Notes: generated by a model not told the origin, from the letters alone. A stretch of DNA of 64,000 nucleotides from Bacillota bacterium (GCA_023421075.1 JAEZUM010000013.1:76917-140916), one strand, 5' to 3'. Positions 25,301-35,062 are shown, counted from the stretch's first letter. Numbers and translations: made by a program.

Positions 25301-28231
25301 TTATGGTGTTGTCCCTAGGATGCCTGAGATTTCATGCAGGCATTGTTCTAATTGTTGTTTAAATTGCGGTGACAATCTTGCAATTTCATCTTCCTGGCTT
25401 TGCTCAAATGCCTTCTGTAGCTGGACAGCTATCTGATGCAAGCTACCGGCACCAATATTGCCTGTACTGCCCTTTACTTTATGAACAATTTCAGCTGCAC
25501 GTTTATAATTTTTATTCGTGATTTCCAGATCCAGCTCATCACAGGTTGATGCATTTTCTGATTGATACTCTTTCAGAACCATATGATAGATCGGAACATT
25601 GTTACCAAGAAGCTTTAGGGCTGCTTCCTCATTGATCAGTTTCTTCTGTTCAGAGGCAGGATTGGTATGCTTCGGCATCTCGACACCCTTCTTCTCTGTT
25701 ACGTCAGAATGCATTTCCAGTATATTCAACACAGTATCAATAAATTTATCCGGATCAAAGGGCTTGCTGATATAATGAGTGATACCGACTCTTCTGCATT
25801 GTTCTTCAACACCGGTGATGGCATCTGCCGTCATCGCAACGATAGGAACTTTATTATCCTGTAATCTTATCTTGCTGGAAGCCTCATACCCATTCAGCAC
25901 AGGCATGTGCAGATCCATCAGAATAAGATCAACATCCTCTGAATGCTGTAAGTAATAATTCGCTCCTTCTTCTCCATTTTCCGTAATAATAACACTTACT
26001 CCAACCTGCTCAAGTATCGTTTTCGCAATCAGCTGATTCGTCTTATTATCCTCAACCACTAGGACACGATAATTCGCGGAGGCCTTCGTTTTCTCAAAAG
26101 AAACTGTACTTGGAAGTACCCCTTCCAGATCCTCCTTTTTAAACAGCTCCTGAATTCCGTTAAACAAAATAGACGGTATAATAGGTTTGGTAATACCAAG
26201 ATCAATGCCGTTTTCGGATAATTTCTCAAAAAGCTCCTCCCGCATAAGCGGTATGAGTACAATTGATTTCAGGGTCGCCTGGCCTTGTGAGGCTGCAATT
26301 ACATTCTTGGTATATTCAAAACAGCTGTCATCCAAAACATCATAATCAATGATAAAGAGATTATACGGCTTTCCATTCCTCCGGTAAGCATCGTCCAATA
26401 ATTCAAGAGCCTGATCCGGCGACTTAGTAAACTCAGCCTTCATCCCAAAGCTACTCATATAAGCATCCATCAAATGAATGAGAGTATCATTTTGAGCCAA
26501 GACCAATATTCGCAAATCGTGAACATAAATCGAAGCCGCTTTATTCCTTTGTTCAAATTCACTCACTTCGTCAATCTGCAGCGGTAATTTAACGATAAAG
26601 GTTGAGCCTTTCCCTTCCTGGCTGGTAATATCGATTTCACCATTCATCATATCTACGAGACTTTTTACGATAGATAGTCCTAAACCGGTGCCGCCAAAAC
26701 GACGGTTAATACTGGAATCCGCTTGAGAAAATGGCATAAATAATTGCTGTATTTGTGCTTCAGTCATGCCGATCCCGGTGTCCTTTACAGCAAATTCTAT
26801 ATAATATCGATCCTTTTGCTGTTCAATCAGGCGAATGGAGAGAGACACCTCACCTTTTGTAGTAAATTTTACAGCATTGCTTAATAAATTTAACAGGATC
26901 TGCTCTATTCTTTTTGAATCGCCTATAAAAAAGGTAGGTATCATTGATTCCTTTATAAAGGAAAAATCGATCTTCTGCTCTTCCACTTTAAAGGATATAA
27001 CACTAATCACCTGTTGTATCACTTTGTCTAGGTTAAAGGGTATTGCTTCAATCTCTATTTTTCCAGCCTCGATTTTAGAGAAATCCAGTATATCATTGAT
27101 GATACCTAGCATATTATGAGCTGACTGATTGATTTTATCTACATACATCCGTTGTGTTAGTGTGATTTCACTTTTTTTAATAAGATAGGACATACCGATA
27201 ATCGCATTTAATGGAGTACGAATCTCATGTGACATCCTTGCCAGGAAGGTAGATTTCACTCGGTTCGCAATCTCAGCTTCTGATTTTGAGCTTCGAAGCT
27301 CCTCTTCGATGATGCGTCGTTTCTTAATTTCTTTCTTCAAACGTAGTATCCAATATCCCGATACCATAAAAAGAGCGATAACAAAGAGTCCAAAAACGAT
27401 GACATATCGAATGATTTTGCTATAATCCACTCTATTTTCCAAACCGATCCATTTATCAGTAATAGCCATTTTCTCTTCTTCGGTAATGCTTGCTAAGCCC
27501 TTATTTATGATACTCACCAGCAATGGCCAATCATTACGTACGGCAAAATACAAATTCTGCTTATCTTCTTCTTCCAGCGAAACATACTTCAGGCCGGTTA
27601 AGCCATAGGATTTTATCATGTAAGCAGAGGTTGCCAGATTACCGACAAAAGAGGTTTCATATCCTTTTGATACAGCAATCAAGGCCTCTTCAACCGTCGG
27701 ATACAGACTCAGATTTATTTCAGCAATTTTGCTGAGATAACTGTGATGAGAGCTATTCTCCTGCACGGATACCGTGGTATATTTCAGATCCTCCAGCTTT
27801 TTAATCGAAGCATCGTCCTCCCGTACAATTATTACACGTTGAAACGAGTAATAGGGTTCAGAGAACAGAAAATATTGTTGTCGCTCTGTTGTTTTTGATA
27901 TACAAGGGAGAACATCCAATTTCTTTTCAACTGCACGCTCATAAGCGTCAGACCAGGTGATGTCCTTTTCAATCTGAAACTCAATTCCGGTGCGCTGACT
28001 CAATAGTTTGATATAATCAGCCGCGATCCCTTTATAGACACCGTCACTATCAATGAATTCATAAGGTACAAACTCCGGATCAACACCCAAGTGAATCGTA
28101 GGATGTTCTTCTATAAATGATTTCTCTTCTGCGGTGAATTGAACTTCATTGGCAGACGAAGCAACTGCAGTTATGGAAAGAGGTTGCCATAACAGGACTA
28201 CAAATAACAGCATCCAAAGGATCTTTTTCAA
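25301..28231 (-). CDS. Hybrid sensor histidine kinase with a periplasmic-binding-protein sensor domain
   Basis: A 976-residue BvgS-like phosphorelay protein. In order: signal peptide (1-25), SBP_bac_3 solute-binding domain outside the membrane (about 30-265), membrane segment (about 270-293), HisKA with phospho-accepting His in SHEIRTP (about 333), HATPase (about 440-560), a degenerate receiver (about 580-710), a full receiver with the Asp in LILMDLHMP (about 771), and an HPT domain with His in VHKVKGST (about 917). Translation starts at TTG with GGGGGAA upstream. The ligand is likely an amino acid or small polar solute, judged only from the domain family. The HD-GYP response regulator encoded 19 bases upstream is the obvious output partner. 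Confidence 0.88.
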   Translation of the reverse strand: MKKILWMLLFVVLLWQPLSITAVASSANEVQFTAEEKSFIEEHPTIHLGVDPEFVPYEFIDSDGVYKGIAADYIKLLSQRTGIEFQIEKDITWSDAYERAVEKKLDVLPCISKTTERQQYFLFSEPYYSFQRVIIVREDDASIKKLEDLKYTTVSVQENSSHHSYLSKIAEINLSLYPTVEEALIAVSKGYETSFVGNLATSAYMIKSYGLTGLKYVSLEEEDKQNLYFAVRNDWPLLVSIINKGLASITEEEKMAITDKWIGLENRVDYSKIIRYVIVFGLFVIALFMVSGYWILRLKKEIKKRRIIEEELRSSKSEAEIANRVKSTFLARMSHEIRTPLNAIIGMSYLIKKSEITLTQRMYVDKINQSAHNMLGIINDILDFSKIEAGKIEIEAIPFNLDKVIQQVISVISFKVEEQKIDFSFIKESMIPTFFIGDSKRIEQILLNLLSNAVKFTTKGEVSLSIRLIEQQKDRYYIEFAVKDTGIGMTEAQIQQLFMPFSQADSSINRRFGGTGLGLSIVKSLVDMMNGEIDITSQEGKGSTFIVKLPLQIDEVSEFEQRNKAASIYVHDLRILVLAQNDTLIHLMDAYMSSFGMKAEFTKSPDQALELLDDAYRRNGKPYNLFIIDYDVLDDSCFEYTKNVIAASQGQATLKSIVLIPLMREELFEKLSENGIDLGITKPIIPSILFNGIQELFKKEDLEGVLPSTVSFEKTKASANYRVLVVEDNKTNQLIAKTILEQVGVSVIITENGEEGANYYLQHSEDVDLILMDLHMPVLNGYEASSKIRLQDNKVPIVAMTADAITGVEEQCRRVGITHYISKPFDPDKFIDTVLNILEMHSDVTEKKGVEMPKHTNPASEQKKLINEEAALKLLGNNVPIYHMVLKEYQSENASTCDELDLEITNKNYKRAAEIVHKVKGSTGNIGAGSLHQIAVQLQKAFEQSQEDEIARLSPQFKQQLEQCLHEISGILGTTP

Positions 28232-28250
28232 GGTGGTTCCCCCTTATCGT

Positions 28251-29315
28251 CTACTTAAAATTTTTTGATATATTAATGATCTGCTGTTCAATCTCCAGGA
28301 AAGCCGCTACTAAGTTTGGATCAAAATGCTTACCGCTTTCCTCCCGAATGATATCCATTGCATATTCATGTTCATATGCCGGTTTATATACTCGCTCGCT
28401 GGTCAAAGCATCATACACATCAACAATAGCCATTAATCTACCGGCTAATGGTATATCACAACCGGATAATCCATTCGGATAACCGGACCCGTTAAAGCGC
28501 TCATGGTGTGTTCCCGCAACCTCAATCGCTGTTTTAATGAAGGAGGGAATCTTCTTTTCATTCAGTCCATAGCTCAACGCTTCCACTCCAAAGGTTGTAT
28601 GCTTTTTCATAATTTCAAATTCTTCCGGACTCAGTTTCCCAGGCTTCAGGAGAATACAATCCGGAATTCCAACTTTACCAATATCATGAAGCGGAGAAGT
28701 ATTAACCAACTCTTCGATGTATTCCTTCACTAATATCTCCTTGAATTCTGTTTTATGACTGAGATGTTCACATAATACATGAAGCATAGCCTGCGTTCTT
28801 ATGGTATGGTTACTGGATTCAATGTTTCGGACTTCTAAAAGCCCGATTAGTGCATGAATCGTTGTATCTCTGGTTAACACCAGTTCTTCCGTTCTTTGTC
28901 TCACGATTCCTTCCAGCATTTTGTTTGTGAGCTCGATTTTCTTTTGCTCATTTCGGATATTAGAATGTACTTCAATTCTTTTTCTTAAGGACTCTATATT
29001 AAGCGGTTTTCTAATATAATCTACTGCACCGAGAGATAACCCCCTCACTTCATTATCCGTCTCATCATAATTCGTAAGAATTAATGTCGCAATCTTGCTG
29101 AGTCTTGGATCATTCCTCAGCAACTCCAGAACCTCAAACCCGCTCATTCTTGGCATATTTAAATCCAAAATTATGATATCGACCTCATTCGTTTGAAGAA
29201 ATTTCATTGCCTCTATCCCATCACAGGCATCATATATCTCACAATCATTCAAGATATTACTGATAATTAACCGATCTGTTGTCGAGTCGTCAACAATTAG
29301 TATTTTTGTATCCAT
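28251..29315 (-). CDS. Response regulator with HD-GYP c-di-GMP phosphodiesterase domain
   Basis: RpfG-like protein of 354 residues. The receiver domain (1-120) has the acidic pair DD at the N-terminus and the phosphorylated Asp in IIILDLNMP. The HD-GYP domain (about 165-340) keeps the metal-binding HDIGK and HHERFNGSGYP motifs, so it should hydrolyse c-di-GMP. The ATG at 29315 is preferred over the adjacent TTG; GGGAGG lies upstream. It is encoded between a solute-binding lipoprotein and the hybrid kinase, so signal input, phosphorelay and c-di-GMP output form one transcript. Confidence 0.88.
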   Translation of the reverse strand: MDTKILIVDDSTTDRLIISNILNDCEIYDACDGIEAMKFLQTNEVDIIILDLNMPRMSGFEVLELLRNDPRLSKIATLILTNYDETDNEVRGLSLGAVDYIRKPLNIESLRKRIEVHSNIRNEQKKIELTNKMLEGIVRQRTEELVLTRDTTIHALIGLLEVRNIESSNHTIRTQAMLHVLCEHLSHKTEFKEILVKEYIEELVNTSPLHDIGKVGIPDCILLKPGKLSPEEFEIMKKHTTFGVEALSYGLNEKKIPSFIKTAIEVAGTHHERFNGSGYPNGLSGCDIPLAGRLMAIVDVYDALTSERVYKPAYEHEYAMDIIREESGKHFDPNLVAAFLEIEQQIINISKNFK

Positions 29316-29329
29316 CAAAGCCAGCCTCC

Positions 29330-30700
29330 CTAATTTACTGCATTTAATATTCTATTTCCTTGTTCCTCAATGTTTTTCAGAAAATCCTCGATTGATATCT
29401 CCTCAAGCATTACCTGATGCAGCCCTGGCGCATAGTAGGTATCCTTAATCTCTTGCCAAAGCGGTGTAGGAACATCAATGCTCGGGTGATTAAAACCGGA
29501 TAGAAACTTGGAGAATTCAGGATAGGTATCAAAAAAATCATCATTACCGCTATCCATTCGTACCGGTAACCGAAATGGATAATAGGTATCCTTCTCCGGG
29601 CTGTATTCTCCTTCCATAATCTGCTCCTGAGCTTCCTCAGATATCAAATAACGAATAAAATCAACTGCTGCAGCTGCTTTCTGTTTCTCTAAATCTGCAG
29701 GTAGAGCGATCATCATCGGCCCAGCCTCCGGATACAGATTTATCGTTTCTAACGGTATCACACCTGTCTCAAAGGAGTTCCCATTTTTCCAAATATCCGT
29801 TATTCCCCATAAGCCTTGAATTTCGAATGCTATTTTCTGTTGGCGGAAAGCATCCATAACCTCTACACCGGTATCATTTTTCCAACTGCTCTGGGCATGA
29901 GGACCAAGTACATCCTTATAAAATCGCAATGCTTCCTTCGATTGGTCTGAGTTTATCGTTACCGACAAACCGTCATCACTCACAAGTGATCCTCCGAACC
30001 CATAAATAAATTGATTAATCATCCACGAAATATCATTATGCTCTGCACCAACCAAGCCAATCCCCATAGCTTCGGTGGATTTTTCAACTTTTTCACAGGC
30101 ACTGACGAGGGAAGCCAGATCGGTAATATCCTCCGGCTTAACCTCTGCTTTATCCAGCAAGGCTTTGTTATAAATAAGCCCCATTGTATGCCCAAGCCAT
30201 GGAATACCATATAAACTTCCCCTAACATTGCTCAGTTCCCATAAGCTCGGATAGAATATTTCCTTTTCCGCAGAGAATTCATCCGAAAGCTCCATCAGCA
30301 TATTCTTATTACCGAAGTATTGAATGTAACGATACGGTAGCATATAGAGATCAATTCCGGTGTCCTGTTCCTTGGTTTGAGTACTCTCGGCAACACCCCG
30401 GTTATGCAATAGCTTCTCAATACTTACCCTGTCTTCATCCCCGTCCGTTATTACAATTCTGTAGGGGATTCGGCTTTGATCATTATATTTATTTACAATC
30501 CGGTTAATTGCCTCGCCACGTCCGGAGTACGCCTTCCAGGTAATGCGAAAATATAAGATTTCTTCTGTTTCTTTTGATTCAGTTACATTACTTTCCTGTG
30601 AACCATTCTTCTGATTACCGTTTTGTTTACATCCTGACATGACCAATAACAGAATAGATATTAATATTATGATTCCGATTCTCTTCATCAGTCTATCCAA
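29330..30700 (-). CDS. Family 1 solute-binding lipoprotein
   Basis: ABC-type carbohydrate-binding protein (SBP_bac_1 fold), 456 residues when started from TTG at 30700, which has GGAGG 7 bases upstream; the longer frame has no such site. The N-terminus is a lipoprotein signal ending LLLVMSGC, so the mature protein is lipid-anchored outside the cell. No permease or ATPase gene is adjacent. Instead it leads into the HD-GYP regulator and the hybrid kinase, so it may present ligand to the kinase or serve permeases encoded elsewhere. Confidence 0.8.
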   Translation of the reverse strand: MDRLMKRIGIIILISILLLVMSGCKQNGNQKNGSQESNVTESKETEEILYFRITWKAYSGRGEAINRIVNKYNDQSRIPYRIVITDGDEDRVSIEKLLHNRGVAESTQTKEQDTGIDLYMLPYRYIQYFGNKNMLMELSDEFSAEKEIFYPSLWELSNVRGSLYGIPWLGHTMGLIYNKALLDKAEVKPEDITDLASLVSACEKVEKSTEAMGIGLVGAEHNDISWMINQFIYGFGGSLVSDDGLSVTINSDQSKEALRFYKDVLGPHAQSSWKNDTGVEVMDAFRQQKIAFEIQGLWGITDIWKNGNSFETGVIPLETINLYPEAGPMMIALPADLEKQKAAAAVDFIRYLISEEAQEQIMEGEYSPEKDTYYPFRLPVRMDSGNDDFFDTYPEFSKFLSGFNHPSIDVPTPLWQEIKDTYYAPGLHQVMLEEISIEDFLKNIEEQGNRILNAVN

Positions 30701-30852
30701 TTGGAACCCTCCTTCTGATTGGTACATAATCAAAATAAATTCTCTTATATTTTATAAATGATGATTGATTTCATTATACAACTTACTCAATTATTAGACA
30801 ACACAATCTTCCATAAAGTGTCATTAATTTCAATAAAATAACTAGTACCTAC

Positions 30853-30895
30853 AAAGAAGTTGTCAGTGATCTTATTATTCACTGACAACTTCTTT
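30853..30895. terminator. Strong bidirectional terminator overlapping the 3' end of the PucR-type gene
   Basis: A perfect stem of 17 bp (30853-30869 with 30879-30895) and a 9-base loop. The last codons and the TAA stop of the PucR-type gene lie within it. On the plus strand six T follow at once; on the minus strand the stem ends in TTT. It should end the PucR transcript before the solute-binding gene. Confidence 0.8.
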
Positions 30896-32065
30896 TTTCT
30901 CCATATCACGGATATAAAATGCGACCTGATAAAGAAACAGCTCATCCACGCTTTTAAATTCGCAGCCGACGATTTGCTTAATCTTCTGTATTCGATAATT
31001 TGCTGTATTCCTATGTGTGTAGGTATCCTCTGCAACTCGAAGTATGCTTCGGTCATTTTTAATGTAGCTTCGAAGGGTCTCCATATAGGAGGTATGATGC
31101 AATTTATCATATTTCTCCAGAGAACCAAGTATTTCTCCGGAATAGCTTGAAAGTATCTCTGTATCTTCTATGGAATATAGGATTTTATAAAAACCCATTT
31201 CATCAAATCGAACGATAACCTGATTCGTTCCGATTGCCATCTTCATTGCAGTTCTTGCTCTTTTATATCCCTTTGACAGCTCCTCGATTCCCGATATGGT
31301 CGGACCGATTCCTAAAGCAAAACAATGCTTTTTCACAAAATATTTAAAGCTTTGCAGAATTAAATCCGGTAGCTCCATAAAGTATTTGTGTTCCATATTA
31401 TTTAGTACCAATGCGATGGAGTCTTCCATTCGAACAAGTCCGTAGGAAATATTTATTTTCTTATTCCCCTTCCATAAACCGAATAAATTCTCCAGCTTAA
31501 ACAATGCCTGATTGAGATTCGTCTCCTCTTCGATTGTCCTCTTCACGTTAAGACAGAAGAGACGAAAGGTTCCTGTGATATCATATCTTTGCTCCAATAC
31601 CTTTCGATAATCCGCTTCGTTACCACGTCCCAGAATAACCTCACGGAAGGTATGACTAATCTTTTTTTCGTATTGCAGCTGATCGATAATTCTCATACAA
31701 TAATCCTGGATCAGGCTGGTTATGGAGATCTCCCAAGGCATCTCCAGCAAAGGAAATCTATGTTCATCGCACCACGCTATTACATCCTCTGGAATCCTTT
31801 CCAGATACATACCGGTATTAATGATAATTCCGGCACATTCCTCTCTGGACATCTCCTGTACCAACTTTAATAACCAGTTGGGTTGTCCTGCCTTCATACC
31901 GGTTGTGATCGCGAGCTCCTCCCCATGAAACCTTGATACGATTGTTTCATCCTCCAGCATATGAACCCAGCTGACAACCGTATCCATTCCTGTCTTTCCG
32001 GCTACAATCTTCAGTTGAAACTGTTCTTTGGTTTCTTCGTATATCTCCCAGAAACGAATTGCCAT
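30875..32065 (-). CDS. PucR-family transcriptional regulator
   Basis: A 396-residue regulator with the PucR N-terminal domain (about 10-120), a GGDEF-like middle part and the C-terminal helix-turn-helix (HTH_30) ending the protein (SILRVAEDTYTHRNTANYRIQKIK). The ATG at 32065 is chosen because GAGGTGG lies 6 bases upstream. PucR relatives control purine, amino-acid or ureide use, but its neighbours here are a solute-binding lipoprotein and a small divergent ORF. A consensus-like promoter and a near-perfect palindrome lie directly upstream and suggest autoregulation. Confidence 0.82.
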   Translation of the reverse strand: MAIRFWEIYEETKEQFQLKIVAGKTGMDTVVSWVHMLEDETIVSRFHGEELAITTGMKAGQPNWLLKLVQEMSREECAGIIINTGMYLERIPEDVIAWCDEHRFPLLEMPWEISITSLIQDYCMRIIDQLQYEKKISHTFREVILGRGNEADYRKVLEQRYDITGTFRLFCLNVKRTIEEETNLNQALFKLENLFGLWKGNKKINISYGLVRMEDSIALVLNNMEHKYFMELPDLILQSFKYFVKKHCFALGIGPTISGIEELSKGYKRARTAMKMAIGTNQVIVRFDEMGFYKILYSIEDTEILSSYSGEILGSLEKYDKLHHTSYMETLRSYIKNDRSILRVAEDTYTHRNTANYRIQKIKQIVGCEFKSVDELFLYQVAFYIRDMEKKEVVSE

Positions 32066-32087
32066 ACCCTGCCACCTCTTTTTAAAC

Positions 32088-32116
32088 GCTGATACAAACA
32101 TATGTTTTGTATCAGC
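32088..32116. promoter_or_regulatory. Near-perfect palindrome, candidate operator
   Basis: GCTGATACAAA (32088-32098) and TTTGTATCAGC (32106-32116) flank a CATATGT core; only one extra base breaks the symmetry. It is within the untranslated leader of the PucR-type gene, just after its predicted start site, and about 130 bases from the divergent small ORF. It could bind a dimeric regulator such as the PucR-type protein, or fold as RNA. Confidence 0.5.
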
Positions 32117-32140
32117 AGTACTAATTTTTGTAATAATTTT

Positions 32141-32169
32141 AGATTAGCAGATTATATACAGTAAGTCAA
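32141..32169 (-). promoter_or_regulatory. Sigma-A-type promoter of the PucR-type gene
   Basis: TTGACT (32169-32164) and TAATCT (32146-32141) on the minus strand are separated by 17 bases. Transcription would start near 32134, about 70 bases before the ATG. Confidence 0.6.
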
Positions 32170-32183
32170 TCGATGTTTATAAT
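32155..32183 (+). promoter_or_regulatory. Possible divergent promoter of the small ORF
   Basis: A perfect TATAAT (32178-32183) on the plus strand has TATACA 17 bases upstream (32155-32160). It overlaps the PucR promoter, so the two directions could compete or be controlled together. Confidence 0.4.
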
Positions 32184-32248
32184 ATATGTATAAATAAGCT
32201 TTTATTACCACTTTTAACAATAATCACACATTCAAGGAGGACAATTAT

Positions 32249-32416
32249 ATGTATGTCAGCAGCACAAATATATATATCAATCCCTCGGAGTATACATCAA
32301 ATATTCCTAACAGTTTGATTACCTCCGAACGTTATTATAATTGTGAAAATTTCTTTGCAAACACGCACCACAAAAAAAGAGGATTGTTTCATATCAATAA
32401 GTCAATCAAGAAATAG
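32249..32416 (+). CDS. Small 55-residue protein of unknown function
   Basis: A short plus-strand frame with an excellent AAGGAGG 9 bases before the ATG. The product has 55 residues, starts MYVSSTNIYINPSEY and ends basic (HHKKRGLFHINKSIKK); it has one Cys, is rich in Asn, Ser and Tyr, and lacks a membrane segment or signal peptide. It is divergent from the PucR-type gene, with a possible promoter upstream and a hairpin about 100 bases downstream. I do not recognise it; a regulatory or signalling peptide is possible. Coding status rests on the ribosome binding site and flanking signals. Confidence 0.5.
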   Translation: MYVSSTNIYINPSEYTSNIPNSLITSERYYNCENFFANTHHKKRGLFHINKSIKK

Positions 32417-32514
32417 AGAAGAATACTTCCACTTCAAACATAAAAATAGGTGATAGATACAGAGTATTCCCAATTGTCAGCTTCGCAGATCTTGGTGAAT
32501 CATGTAACAAATAA

Positions 32515-32549
32515 GAGAGAACAACACATCAATGAATGGTTGTTCTCTC
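32515..32549. terminator. Hairpin terminator shared by the small ORF and the GH5 gene
   Basis: GAGAGAACAAC (32515-32525) pairs perfectly with GTTGTTCTCTC (32539-32549). It lies between a plus-strand ORF and a minus-strand gene that converge. The sequence after the stem is T-rich on both strands (GTTGCATTT and TTATTTGTT), so it can serve both. Confidence 0.65.
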
Positions 32550-32564
32550 GTTGCATTTAATTCG

Positions 32565-34133
32565 CTATCGACGCTCCGGATAGGATAAGCGAATATAATC
32601 CAGCTTCACGCTCCCGGAGGTACAGGACACCCTTAGGTAATTCCTTTCAAAGTTCGGTACCTTTAAAGCTACATTATACTGCTTGTTTACTGATACCGGA
32701 ATAATCTTCTCTTCCAGCCCGATCGATAACTTCAGCTCTCCTTCACCCTGTACCACAATATCCAGACTTATCTGACTTTGCTTGGAGTAACAAAGATAAC
32801 TTACCTCATCTCCCGCTTGCAGTTGGAGCATAAGATTCTCTTGCACCGGCTGTTCCTCTCCACCGTACCGCCGATAATCTACGTCACCGGTCTTTCCGTT
32901 CTCGAAGATGATACTTGCCGGTTCTGACATCCTAAGCTTCGCCCCCGGGACTCGGGGTGACTGAATTGCACACGAGTCAAAGGCTTCGGCAGGGATCTGA
33001 ATTGGAACTTCTCTCTTAAGGGCATGAAACACGTCCCCATTCACTCTCGTATCTTGAATACAGCTGAGGAAACAATCAAAGATTGCTATTGCCTTCACTG
33101 CCTCGAAAGTTTCCTTTGTATCAATCCAATTAATCAGAGCATTCCAATCCTTCGGAACATCGAAGGTAATCGGTGAATTCGTACAATCCATCTTCTTATA
33201 ACTCCAGAAGGACCAGCTGATATTGTGTCGTTCATATAAGGGAAAGGCAGTGGTATACCAGTCACAATTATTCTCTCCTCCCTCACCCATCAAAAGCGGA
33301 ACATCCAAATTATCACCATATCGAATAAATTCCTGCAGACTCTCAACATCCGGGTTACTCCAGTACTTATGAAATTGCAGCATGATATTATCAGCTGCTT
33401 CCTGCTTCGTAAAGGGATCAAAGATAGAAAAATCCGTAGCCCAGTGCACGCCCTCCAGAATAATCATATGATCCCGGTCAATCTCTCTGATTGCATGAAT
33501 CAGTCTCCGATATAACGGTAACACTTGATTATTATACTGACAGAAAAAATTAGGTACCGGTTCATTTAGAAGATCATATCCGGCTATGATCTTCTCCTCC
33601 TTATAACGTCCGGCGATTTCTCTCCAGAGGGATATTAACTCTTCTTGATAATGTTCTTCGATAAATAAAAATGGATGATCCGACTCACTGTCATCAATGT
33701 TCTGGCCTGTCTGCCCTCCCGGTGCACCGTGCATGTCAAGAATCACATAGACCTGGTATTTCCTGCACCATTCCAACAATCGATCAATCCGCTCAAATAT
33801 CGTTTCGTTCCAGAGAAGCTGCTTCTCCCTCTTCTCATACAGATGCCTTGCATTGAGCGGAAGTCGTACCGAATTAAAGCCCTCCCTTGCTATTAATTCA
33901 ATATCCTTCTCCGTGATATAATAATCCAAATACTTCTCCCAAAAGAAAGTTGCATATTTATTACCGCATAATTCAGATATCATAGCCTCCATTCGGCGGG
34001 GACGGTCACATTTGGTATAAAGCTTCCACATATAGCCTTCCGGTAAGAACCATCCGCCAAGACCAAATCCCCTCAGCAAAATCGGTGTTTCTCCTGCATA
34101 GATCTTTTTCCCAACCGCCTTTAAAAATTCCAT
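32565..34133 (-). CDS. GH5-type beta-glucanase/cellulase-family hydrolase
   Basis: Retaining glycosidase of clan GH-A, related to exo-beta-1,3-glucanases (COG2730). The 522 residues use the ATG at 34133, which has GGAGG upstream. The TIM barrel (about 15-370) shows LDMHGAPGGQTG, the acid/base Glu in LLNEP (about 192) and the nucleophile Glu in LLMGEGG (about 281). A beta-sandwich-like C-terminal part follows (about 400-522). No signal peptide is seen, so it should act in the cytoplasm on imported oligosaccharides, probably beta-linked gluco-oligosaccharides. It is the last gene of the YesMN-controlled transporter operon. Confidence 0.85.
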   Translation of the reverse strand: MEFLKAVGKKIYAGETPILLRGFGLGGWFLPEGYMWKLYTKCDRPRRMEAMISELCGNKYATFFWEKYLDYYITEKDIELIAREGFNSVRLPLNARHLYEKREKQLLWNETIFERIDRLLEWCRKYQVYVILDMHGAPGGQTGQNIDDSESDHPFLFIEEHYQEELISLWREIAGRYKEEKIIAGYDLLNEPVPNFFCQYNNQVLPLYRRLIHAIREIDRDHMIILEGVHWATDFSIFDPFTKQEAADNIMLQFHKYWSNPDVESLQEFIRYGDNLDVPLLMGEGGENNCDWYTTAFPLYERHNISWSFWSYKKMDCTNSPITFDVPKDWNALINWIDTKETFEAVKAIAIFDCFLSCIQDTRVNGDVFHALKREVPIQIPAEAFDSCAIQSPRVPGAKLRMSEPASIIFENGKTGDVDYRRYGGEEQPVQENLMLQLQAGDEVSYLCYSKQSQISLDIVVQGEGELKLSIGLEEKIIPVSVNKQYNVALKVPNFERNYLRVSCTSGSVKLDYIRLSYPERR

Positions 34134-34230
34134 ACAAACCTCCAACTCCTCACAATTTCTTTAAAACCATTCGTAAGGACGACTCCTACACGCCTCTTAT
34201 TTCTGATTTCTCATTTTTCTCAAATTTGTA

Positions 34231-35061
34231 TCAACCCTTCACCGCTCCATCACCAATTCCCTTCAGTATCTGCTTCTGGAAGATTGCATAGAAGATGATG
34301 ACCGGAATTGCCGATAGAATTAATGCACTAAGGATTGCCGACCAATCGCTGCTATATTGTCCGAATAGAATATTCGTTGAGAGCAGCAGACTGTATCTCT
34401 TATTGTCCGATAAGGTGATTAACGGGAGCAGAAAATCATTCCAGACCCACAACACATTGGAAATACCGATTGCCACGGTCACCGGCTTAAGCATCGGGAG
34501 AATGATTTTATAAAATATCATAAGCTTGCTACAGCCGTCGATAGCTGCCGCCTCCTCAAGCTCGAAGGGAATTCCCTTGATAAAGCCATGGTATAAGAAG
34601 ATAGCCATACTGACACCGAAGCCTGCGTACACAAAGGCCAGACCAATCAACGAATTCTTGATATGAAAGGCTAAGATCACCTTATACAGAGGAATCATGA
34701 TGGAACTGAAGGGAATCAGCATGGAGAATACGAAAAGTGCAAAGATCACCTTAGATAGCTTCGTCTTCGTTCTGCATAGTCTCCAACCAGCCATGGCTGA
34801 GAACACTATCATCATTCCAACCCCCAGGGAGGTTAACAATAGTGTATTAAGGAAGCTTCGCAGGTAATGCATTTTTTCAAAGGTACGTTGATAATTGTCA
34901 AGATTCAAGGCAGTCGGCAATGCCATTACATTGGTTAACAGCTCTCGGTTGGATTTGAAGGAATTCATGAATGCCATCAAGAGAGGAAAAAGCCAGAAGA
35001 ACAGCAGAATAATAAGAGCTGTATAAATGATGAGGTTATTGATTTGTCTTTTTCTTTTCAT
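34231..35061 (-). CDS. Carbohydrate ABC transporter permease (MalG/LplC type)
   Basis: Inner membrane subunit of a CUT1 importer, 276 residues with six membrane segments. The EAA loop reads EEAAAIDGCSKLMIFYKIILP (about 185-205), the contact site for a shared ATPase such as MsmK, which is not encoded here. Its start is one base after the stop of the partner permease gene. It works with the upstream solute-binding protein and feeds the downstream GH5 enzyme. Confidence 0.88.
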   Translation of the reverse strand: MKRKRQINNLIIYTALIILLFFWLFPLLMAFMNSFKSNRELLTNVMALPTALNLDNYQRTFEKMHYLRSFLNTLLLTSLGVGMMIVFSAMAGWRLCRTKTKLSKVIFALFVFSMLIPFSSIMIPLYKVILAFHIKNSLIGLAFVYAGFGVSMAIFLYHGFIKGIPFELEEAAAIDGCSKLMIFYKIILPMLKPVTVAIGISNVLWVWNDFLLPLITLSDNKRYSLLLSTNILFGQYSSDWSAILSALILSAIPVIIFYAIFQKQILKGIGDGAVKG

Positions 35062-35062
35062 C

